Below, piece by piece: positions 31,726-37,325 of a stretch of 37,325 nucleotides of DNA. The notes below the pieces were generated by a model. The model searched no databases. It saw only the letters and a program-made list of their open reading frames with translations, and was not told the DNA's origin. The position numbers and the translations under genes are program-made. Positions within the stretch are counted from its first letter, which is position 1, and the number at the start of each line of letters is the position of its first letter. Source of the DNA: Clostridiaceae bacterium (GTDB taxonomy: Bacteria > Bacillota > Clostridia > Oscillospirales > Acutalibacteraceae); assembly GCA_904501895.1 (NCBI GenBank), contig CAJGCX010000003.1, forward strand, positions 1-37,325. Reading direction: 5' to 3'.

Positions 31726-33192
31726 TTACTTCTTTGGCTTTCGATTCGGGAAATAGTTTTCCATCCATTCAGTATATTCTTCAGGAGTAATGACACCGTC
31801 AGTACAATCATCACGCATTGTAAGAGCCTGATACTTCCACTTCTTAAAGTCTGCTTCTTTTATCTGACGAACCTTAACTCTCGCAGAATATCTTTTGTAA
31901 TACTTATTGTAAATTGCAACAGCTTTGTTGTCGGCAGTCTTTGCTTTGTATTTTTCAAGAGCAGCAAGTTCCTGACAGTTACGGGTTTCACCCTCGGCAA
32001 CTCTGTCACAGTAGTTTGTATCGTAATTGCCTTTCATAATGAAATATCTGCCACAACGTTTACATTTACGAAAACGGACATTTTGTTCAAACATTTTGGT
32101 AAATTCAAGTTCAAGAATTTCTGCGATAGTTCCGAATTTATAACTTATATTCATAAAGAAAGGAATTTCTGTTAAAAGCTTCACCTGACCAATCGGGTAG
32201 TTGTATTTTTCAGCAAATCTCTTTTGTTCTTCGGTTGGTTTACCACCAATGCTTGTCATACATTTAATAAGCTCAGTTTTTTCCATTCCGTAAGGCATTT
32301 CGGTTCCGCTTGCTACTTTTCTTCCGATACTGAGTTCTTCAACGCGTTTTGATTTTATAGGGAGATGATGAATTTGCTTATAGATGAGATATCGTTCACT
32401 CGGGTATTTGTCAGCAAGAAGCTCGGGATAAAAATCTTCATCATAACAAAATTCCACCAGTTCTTTATACTCGTTCTGAAGAACGATAATGTAGTTAAGA
32501 TAATGACGCAGAGCATGAATATTATACCTTTTAAATACAGGCGGACAAACAGCAGAATACAAAGATGAGTAAATTACTTCTTTAATTTTAGAAATTGTAT
32601 CTACATACTTTTCATGTGTAAGAAGATACTTCTCTTCAAAATTATGTACTTTTACATCTTCGTCAGGTTCTTCAAACAATGCTCTTAAAATCCTGACTTC
32701 CGGTGTTTCCTTACCGATTAAAACATCCATAGGAGTTTTGAAATCAGTATAAATAAAATCGAGAATACCCTCACCGTATTTCAATCTGACGGTGTTACCA
32801 CTCAAAACATTAATACAGTCAGATTCTAATTCATCGGGAGCATCGGTTTCGAAACCAAAAGCATCCTTAGCAAACAAATTATATTTGCTTTTCATCTTTT
32901 TATAATTCATCTTTGATTCTTCAAAATCTTCGGGAGAATCGTCAACTGAATCAAACCACTCAGATTCATTAAATTCCACTCCGTTGCGTTCGGCTTCAGC
33001 TTTTGCTTGCTCAAAATATATAAGTCCTGCAGATTCCGGTCTGTTATCAACCTGAATTTCAAAGGTCTTGCTTTCCGAATTAAAGCATGCTGAATTTGCA
33101 AAATGATTCAGTTTAACAAACCTGTTACTTGAACGGGCCGCAACATAAATATCGTATTCATCAGGCTTATATTCTGAATAATCTATATCCAT
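31726..33192 (-). CDS. DUF6076 protein with C-terminal zinc motif, 488 aa
   Basis: Belongs, by overall sequence, to the DUF6076 type found beside integrases on Clostridial elements. The long N-terminal part is acidic and helical. The C-terminal third has CKRCGRYFIMKGNYDTNYCDR and a following RNCQEL (about 385-415), a Cys-rich zinc-ribbon-like motif, then a basic helical tail that could bind nucleic acid. GAGGTGATTTT precedes the ATG. It is transcribed away from the integrase operon, from a promoter that overlaps that operon's promoter, so a role in element control is possible but unproven. Confidence 0.7.
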   Translation of the reverse strand: MDIDYSEYKPDEYDIYVAARSSNRFVKLNHFANSACFNSESKTFEIQVDNRPESAGLIYFEQAKAEAERNGVEFNESEWFDSVDDSPEDFEESKMNYKKMKSKYNLFAKDAFGFETDAPDELESDCINVLSGNTVRLKYGEGILDFIYTDFKTPMDVLIGKETPEVRILRALFEEPDEDVKVHNFEEKYLLTHEKYVDTISKIKEVIYSSLYSAVCPPVFKRYNIHALRHYLNYIIVLQNEYKELVEFCYDEDFYPELLADKYPSERYLIYKQIHHLPIKSKRVEELSIGRKVASGTEMPYGMEKTELIKCMTSIGGKPTEEQKRFAEKYNYPIGQVKLLTEIPFFMNISYKFGTIAEILELEFTKMFEQNVRFRKCKRCGRYFIMKGNYDTNYCDRVAEGETRNCQELAALEKYKAKTADNKAVAIYNKYYKRYSARVKVRQIKEADFKKWKYQALTMRDDCTDGVITPEEYTEWMENYFPNRKPKK

Positions 33193-33260
33193 AAAATCAC
33201 CTCAGTTTTGGAAAATCAAGATTGTGTGTATTTTGGATAATATACATCACTACAAAGAAC

Positions 33261-33289
33261 ATTATACAAAACCATTGATATTTTGTCAA
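33261..33289 (-). promoter_or_regulatory. Leftward promoter of the DUF6076 gene
   Basis: TTGACA (33289-33284) and TATAAT (33266-33261), 17 bases apart: a full consensus sigma-A promoter. It overlaps the rightward promoter by 15 bases. Confidence 0.85.
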
Positions 33290-33292
33290 TGG
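33272..33292. promoter_or_regulatory. Palindromic operator covering both -35 boxes
   Basis: CCATTGA and TCAATGG are perfect 7-bp arms around a 7-base centre. They contain the -35 hexamers of both divergent promoters, so one bound dimer would block both or choose between them. Confidence 0.6.
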
Positions 33293-33303
33293 CTCTCTAT
33301 AAT
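33275..33303 (+). promoter_or_regulatory. Rightward promoter of the excisionase-integrase-mobilization operon
   Basis: TTGATA (33275-33280) and TATAAT (33298-33303) are separated by 17 bases. The start would lie about 55-60 bases before the excisionase ATG. Confidence 0.85.
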
Positions 33304-33368
33304 GTGAATCACAGACGGAGGACACGCTCTGAAGTCTGATAAATACTAACCGAAAGGAGGCAAATCAA

Positions 33369-33551
33369 ATGGCAGTTTTAATGAACGCAAAGGAAATCAG
33401 CGAAGAGCTTGGTATTTCCAAAACACTTGCCTATCAGATTATGGAAAAGCTCAATAAAGAGCTTGAAGCTAAAGGCTTCTTCGTAATCAAAGGCAAAGTC
33501 AGCCGCCGTTATCTCTCTGAGCAGATATATGGCATGCCGGATAAAGATTAA
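33369..33551 (+). CDS. xis: AlpA-like excisionase / HTH protein
   Basis: A 60-aa protein with one winged helix-turn-helix (LMNAKEISEELGISKTLAYQIMEKLN) and a basic C-terminus (KGKVSRRYLSEQIYG), the layout of AlpA-type excisionases that bend attachment-site DNA for the integrase. AAAGGAGG lies 9 bases upstream. The integrase starts 20 bases later and is the obvious partner. Autoregulation at the divergent promoters is possible. Confidence 0.82.
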   Translation: MAVLMNAKEISEELGISKTLAYQIMEKLNKELEAKGFFVIKGKVSRRYLSEQIYGMPDKD

Positions 33552-33571
33552 AATCAGAAAGGAGTATTTAA

Positions 33572-34642
33572 ATGCCGGTTTACAAAGATAAAAAACGTGG
33601 TACGTGGTATGTTTCGGTTTACTACACAGACTGGAAAGGCGAAAATGCCCGTAAATTAAAACGAGGCTTTAAAACCCGTAAGGAAGCAGTCGCTTGGGAA
33701 AACACGTTTCTCAACAAAAGCACAGGTGACCTGAATATGACTTTTGAGGAGTTTTATGATATCTACAAAAGCGACCTTGAAGAAAAACTAAAAGAAAACA
33801 CTTGGGTAATGAAAACGAGTGTCATTGAGCTTAAAATCCTGCCGTACTTCAAGAAAAAGAAGATGTGCGAAATCAAGCCTCATGATGTAATGGCTTGGCA
33901 TAAAGAAATGATGACATACCGAGATAAGAACGGTCAGCCGTATGCTTCGGGTTATCTGAAAACAATTCACAATCAGCTCAGTGCAATATTCAATCACGCT
34001 GTAAATTTCTATGAACTACCGTCAAATCCTGCATCAAAGGTTGGCAACATGGGCAAAGCGAATACAAAGGAAATGCTCTTCTGGACAAAGGAAGAATACA
34101 CAAAGTTCTCCGATGCGATGATGGACAAGCCGTTATCCTACTACGCATTTGAAATGCTTTATTGGTGCGGTATCCGTCTCGGAGAGTTGTTGGCTCTCAC
34201 CTACGGTGATTTTGATTTTGTGAAGCAGACAGTACGAATCAACAAATCTTATCAGTGCATCAAGGGTAAGGATGTTGTTACCACTCCGAAAACAAAAAAG
34301 AGCAATCGCACAATCGTGATGCCTGACTTCCTGTGTGATGAAATACAAAGGTACTTCAAAGGCCTTTACAAGCCGAAGAAGAATGACAGAGTGTTTCTCA
34401 TAACCAAAGCTTATCTTCACAGTGAAATGCGCAGAGGCTGTAAAGAAACGGGAGTTAAAAAAATCCGTATACACGATTTGAGACATTCACATGTTTCACT
34501 TCTCATTGATATGGGTTTCACCCCTCTTGCTATTGCGGACAGAGTCGGTCACGAGAGCATCGACATCACTTACAGATACGCTCACCTCTTCCCGTCAAAG
34601 CAAACAGAAATTGCAGAAAAACTTAATATGGAGCGTGCTTGA
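33572..34642 (+). CDS. int: Tyrosine integrase of the mobilizable element
   Basis: A 356-aa intact phage-type integrase. An N-terminal arm-binding part (WYVSVYYTDWKGENARKLKRGFKTRKEA), a SAM-like core-binding domain (about 55-150) and a catalytic domain with Arg202 in CGIRLGE, His301 and Arg304 in HDLRHSH, His327 in VGHES and the nucleophile Tyr336 in YRYAHL. Length and motifs agree with the integrases of Firmicutes integrative elements. It follows the excisionase by 20 bases (AAAGGAG) and precedes the mobilization genes. Confidence 0.93.
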   Translation: MPVYKDKKRGTWYVSVYYTDWKGENARKLKRGFKTRKEAVAWENTFLNKSTGDLNMTFEEFYDIYKSDLEEKLKENTWVMKTSVIELKILPYFKKKKMCEIKPHDVMAWHKEMMTYRDKNGQPYASGYLKTIHNQLSAIFNHAVNFYELPSNPASKVGNMGKANTKEMLFWTKEEYTKFSDAMMDKPLSYYAFEMLYWCGIRLGELLALTYGDFDFVKQTVRINKSYQCIKGKDVVTTPKTKKSNRTIVMPDFLCDEIQRYFKGLYKPKKNDRVFLITKAYLHSEMRRGCKETGVKKIRIHDLRHSHVSLLIDMGFTPLAIADRVGHESIDITYRYAHLFPSKQTEIAEKLNMERA

Positions 34643-34643
34643 A

Positions 34644-34967
34644 ATGTCAGCAAAAAATCTTGATAAGCACAACCGTTTCCGCAGTATAACGGTTGGCTTC
34701 AGAGTCTCCCCCGAAGAAAACGAACAGATAAACAAGGTCGTTGCAATATCGGGGCTGAGCAAACAGGAATACTGCTACCGCCGATGTATGAAGCAGGACA
34801 TAATTGTTCACGGTGGTAACCCGAGAGTGTTCAAGGCACTTCGCAATAATCTTGCCGAGGTGCTCGAAGAACTTAAAAATAAAAAAGAAGTGACCGATGA
34901 TATGCTTGAAATAATCAGGCTAATCACCGAAACACTTCGAGAACTGAAAGGAGATTTTAATGAATGA
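34644..34967 (+). CDS. MobC-like relaxosome accessory protein
   Basis: A 107-aa protein. The start at 34644 is chosen because an earlier one in the same frame would overlap the integrase. The motifs RSITVGFRVSPEENEQINKVVAISGLSKQEYCYRRC are typical of ribbon-helix-helix MobC-like proteins that bind oriT and help the relaxase; a helical C-terminus follows. It begins one base after the integrase stop and overlaps the next gene by 8 bases, so all are translationally linked. Confidence 0.8.
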   Translation: MSAKNLDKHNRFRSITVGFRVSPEENEQINKVVAISGLSKQEYCYRRCMKQDIIVHGGNPRVFKALRNNLAEVLEELKNKKEVTDDMLEIIRLITETLRELKGDFNE

Positions 34968-36102
34968 TGTAAAAAAAGAAAAGACCGTCCCTTACTCATC
35001 TGTTGGCGCAGATGACGGACAGTCAAACCAAAACACTAACGATAGTATACCCGAAAGCGAAGAAAAATGCAAGTATGATTTCAAAGAAATGATGCGATTG
35101 CAAAAAGAACTTCGCAAAACCTTAGACCCGTCTTATATGAAAACGGTAACAATGAGTGAGCTTTATGACACAGCTTACCTCAACAAACCTGCAATCATAG
35201 ACGGACTACTTTACCCCGGCACCTACCTTTTCGTAGGTGCCCCCAAGGTAGGAAAAAGCTTCCTTATGGCACAGCTTGCTTATCACGTAAGCACCGGAAA
35301 AGAGCTTTGGGAGAATGAAGTCAGACAAGGTAAAGTTTTATATCTTGCTCTTGAAGATGATTATTCAAGATTGCAGAAAAGACTTTACCGAATGTTCGGA
35401 ACTGACGAAACAGACAATTTATATTTTTCTGTTTCGGCCAGAAACTTAAACGGCGGACTCTTTGAACAGCTTGAAAAGTTTATAAGTGAAAACCCTGATA
35501 CCCGACTTATCATAATCGATACCTTACAAAAAGTCAGAGAGTCAGCAACAGAAAAGTATTCCTATGCAAGTGACTATGAAGTCATTGCACAGCTGAAAAA
35601 CTTTTCTGACAGATATGGAATCTGTCTGTTACTTGTTCATCATACGCGTAAACAAGCATCTGATGACAAGTTTGATATGATTTCAGGCACCAACGGTTTG
35701 CTCGGTGCAGCAGACGGAGCGTTCCTTTTACAGAAAGAAAAACGAACTTCAAAAACCGCAACACTTGAAATTTCAGGCAGAGACCAACAGGACCAAAAAC
35801 TCTTTCTTACAAGAAATGAAGACAGTCTTATATGGGAACTTGAAAAGATTGAAACAGAGCTTTGGAGAGAAAAGCCTGACCCGTTGCTCGAAGCAATAGC
35901 AGAAAAAGTTACAACTGAAAATCCCGTTTGGGACGGAACTGTTTCCGAACTCAGGGATTTGCTGAAGTTAGACATTACGCCGAATGCGTTAGGCATGAAG
36001 CTTAATGTCACCGCCGGGCGACTGCTTAATGAGTACAATATTCTCTATGAAAGCAGACGCACACACGCATGCAGAAGAATAAGATTCGAGCTGCAGGCGT
36101 GA
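34960..36102 (+). CDS. RepA-like RecA-fold ATPase/helicase
   Basis: A 380-aa AAA_25/RepA-type protein. Walker A GAPKVGKS at 93-100, Walker B RLIIIDTLQ at about 182-190, and LLLVHHTRKQ with sensor-like residues about 30 residues further on, as in hexameric plasmid RepA helicases. The C-terminal 80 residues resemble a small winged-helix part (TPNALGMKLNVTAGRLLNEYN). It may help autonomous replication or transfer of the excised element. GAAAGGAG precedes the ATG, which overlaps the MobC-like gene. Confidence 0.85.
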   Translation: MNDVKKEKTVPYSSVGADDGQSNQNTNDSIPESEEKCKYDFKEMMRLQKELRKTLDPSYMKTVTMSELYDTAYLNKPAIIDGLLYPGTYLFVGAPKVGKSFLMAQLAYHVSTGKELWENEVRQGKVLYLALEDDYSRLQKRLYRMFGTDETDNLYFSVSARNLNGGLFEQLEKFISENPDTRLIIIDTLQKVRESATEKYSYASDYEVIAQLKNFSDRYGICLLLVHHTRKQASDDKFDMISGTNGLLGAADGAFLLQKEKRTSKTATLEISGRDQQDQKLFLTRNEDSLIWELEKIETELWREKPDPLLEAIAEKVTTENPVWDGTVSELRDLLKLDITPNALGMKLNVTAGRLLNEYNILYESRRTHACRRIRFELQA

Positions 36103-36106
36103 CAAC

Positions 36107-36290
36107 CGCGTCAACCGTGTCAACTTAAAATGCACTGCCAAAAAGGTTGTCACGGTCGTCACGGTTGACGCGAGGAGCTGTGTATCGGGAATATGTGGAT
36201 ACACAGCTCTGACCCCGTAGGGCGCAACAGCAGCTTTTGATATACAAGGTATGTCATAAGTGCTTTTGCGTTACTCTTGACAAGAGTAAC
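36107..36290. other. oriT/ori candidate with three perfect inverted repeats
   Basis: Between the RepA-like and MobV genes. IR1 CGCGTCAACCGTG with CACGGTTGACGCG (36107-36172) contains GTCACGGTC/GTCACGGTT direct repeats; IR2 GAGCTGTGTATC with GATACACAGCTC (36175-36209) has an 11-base loop; IR3 GTTACTCTT with AAGAGTAAC (36270-36290) has a three-base loop and a T-rich end. The place directly before a MobV gene fits an oriT; IR1 and IR2 could instead be replication or control sites. Confidence 0.55.
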
Positions 36291-36311
36291 AGAACTTTTT
36301 ATAAGGTTTGA

Positions 36312-37325
36312 TTGATTATAAAAAAGAAGGACAGTGATTATATAAGACGAACAATAAGTATATGTGTAGGAAAAGGCTCGGTGAATCATAACAGCCGTGA
36401 GTTCAATGCAAAGAATACAGACCCCGAAAGAACTCATTTTAACACCGAATACTGCAATGAAAAAATCAAAGATGTGTACCACGAATTGTTCGATGATGCA
36501 CTCGAAAAATACAACCAAAAACAAAAACGTGCTGACAGAAAAATCGAAAACTACTACGAGAAAATCCGTTCAGGTAAACAGGAAAGGACCTTTCACGAAA
36601 TCATAATTCAGGTTGGTAACTGTGAGAATATGAATGCAAAAACTTCCGACGGTGAACTTGCTGAAAGAATCCTTGATGAGTATTATCAGGATTTTCAGAA
36701 ACGAAATCCGTACCTGAAAGTTTTCTCTGCTCACCTTCATATGGACGAAGCAACACCTCATCTGCATATTGACTTCGTACCATTCACAACAAAAAGCAAA
36801 CGAGGACTTGAAACAAGAGTTTCATTAAAACAGGCTTTAGCTAATCAGGGCTTTGTCGGCAACTCAAAACACGAAACCGAATGGAGCCTTTGGGTTGAGT
36901 CCGAAAAGGAAGCGCTTTCAAAAGTTATGGAACGGTACGATGTTGAATGGGAGCAGAAAGGTACTCACGAAAAACACTTATCGGTATATGATTACGAAAA
37001 GAAAATGCGTTCCGAAGAAGTTGAAAAGCTTACTGCAGAATCTGAAAAACTGAATCTTAAGGTTGAAGAACTGACCGAAAAGGCAGAAGCATTGATGCAG
37101 TTTAATTCAGATATAAGTGAGATAACAGAAGACTTTTATGAAACTGATGAGTTTAAATTACCTGAACCGCCACCCTTAATGACAGCAAAAGTTTATAAGT
37201 CAAAGTTTGTTGAACCTCTTTTCAAAAAGCTTCTTGACCTTGCAAAGTCTGCAGTAAGAAAGTGCTTTGAACTGCAAAATCAGCTTAACAGTATAAAGTT
37301 ATGGGGTAAGGCGGATAAGGTCAAT
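36312..37325 (+). CDS. mobV: MobV (Mob/Pre) relaxase, C-terminus off the right edge
   Basis: The protein carries the MobV signature: RTISICVGKGSVNHNSREF at the start, the metal-binding HLHMDEATPHLHIDFVP triplet (His-rich), and KRGLETRVSLKQAL after it, then a coiled-coil-like charged region near the cut end. It nicks oriT and stays attached to the transferred strand. The frame opens after a TGA at 36309; the only standard start before the conserved part is TTG at 36312 (AAGG 5 bases before), while a GTG at 36334 after a strong AGAAGG is out of frame. The relaxase continues beyond the window. It pairs with the MobC-like protein and the repeats before it. Confidence 0.88.
   Translation, partial: MIIKKKDSDYIRRTISICVGKGSVNHNSREFNAKNTDPERTHFNTEYCNEKIKDVYHELFDDALEKYNQKQKRADRKIENYYEKIRSGKQERTFHEIIIQVGNCENMNAKTSDGELAERILDEYYQDFQKRNPYLKVFSAHLHMDEATPHLHIDFVPFTTKSKRGLETRVSLKQALANQGFVGNSKHETEWSLWVESEKEALSKVMERYDVEWEQKGTHEKHLSVYDYEKKMRSEEVEKLTAESEKLNLKVEELTEKAEALMQFNSDISEITEDFYETDEFKLPEPPPLMTAKVYKSKFVEPLFKKLLDLAKSAVRKCFELQNQLNSIKLWGKADKVN

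Larger units (their letters stand above)
31400..31740. repeat. Junction repeat, copy 2, with about 150 extra bases
   Basis: The counterpart of 21036-21192. The blocks GTGACAACA, ATTTTATGGATAATCT, CCTATACAAAA, the CCTCTCTCG hairpin and TACTGTGAA are in the same order, but about 31491-31640 has no counterpart. The right end runs into the 3' end of the DUF6076 gene. Confidence 0.65.

Noticed and set aside
34491..34643. N-terminal extension of the MobC-like protein
   Set aside because: The extra 51 codons overlap the integrase gene in another frame, and the start at 34644 gives the normal family length.

Overview
The window looks like accessory DNA from a low-GC Gram-positive gut or rumen Clostridium relative, most likely a Ruminococcus-like Oscillospiraceae. 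The reasons are AT-rich genes with strong AGGAGG-type ribosome sites, SpoVG, Gram-positive-style Tad pilus genes, integrative-element genes typical of Clostridia (DUF6076, MobV relaxase, helicase-methylase), and a secreted protein ending in a type I dockerin, a hallmark of cellulosome or amylosome builders such as Ruminococcus. There are no rRNA or tRNA genes. The window appears to be layers of mobile elements.

Region 1 (1-18.3 kb, all leftward) reads as one long transcription unit of an integrative conjugative element. Its order is a hydrophobic 32-aa peptide, ParB-like protein, SpoVG, two nearly identical Flp-type pilins, prepilin peptidase, CpaB/RcpC, TadZ/CpaE-like ATPase, TadA motor ATPase, TadB, TadC, two pseudopilins (one DUF4320-like), a membrane-anchored Cys-rich protein and a 1064-aa secreted adhesin. 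After a terminator come two small genes and a giant helicase-methylase that runs off the left edge. This is a complete tight-adherence (Tad/Flp) pilus locus linked to conjugation-type genes. Upstream of it (18.51-18.78 kb) is an island of dense inverted repeats, including two crossing long-range pairings, that looks like a structured RNA leader I do not recognise.

Region 2 (19.1-31.7 kb) is cargo and scars. A rightward three-gene operon of unknown function comes first, then a leftward DUF5677 (HEPN-like) gene with an in-frame remnant behind it, a GIY-YIG nuclease with a RAMA/DUF4357-like C-terminus, a decayed tyrosine recombinase, a 1767-aa secreted protein (peptidoglycan-binding, DUF1906 glycoside-hydrolase-like, CARDB, dockerin) with two small membrane genes behind it, and a frameshifted remnant. 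Two diverged copies of one junction with a distinctive hairpin lie at 21.04-21.19 and 31.40-31.74 kb. Short inverted att-like sites lie at 22.54-22.60 and 31.56-31.62 kb. A 47-bp piece of the big secreted gene recurs inverted inside the recombinase pseudogene.

Region 3 (31.7-37.3 kb) is the leading part of an integrative mobilizable element: a leftward DUF6076 gene, then rightward AlpA-like excisionase, tyrosine integrase, MobC-like accessory protein, RepA-like ATPase, an inverted-repeat-rich oriT candidate and a MobV relaxase cut by the right edge. The leftward and rightward units start from two overlapping near-consensus promoters that share a 7-bp palindrome, which looks like a regulatory switch.
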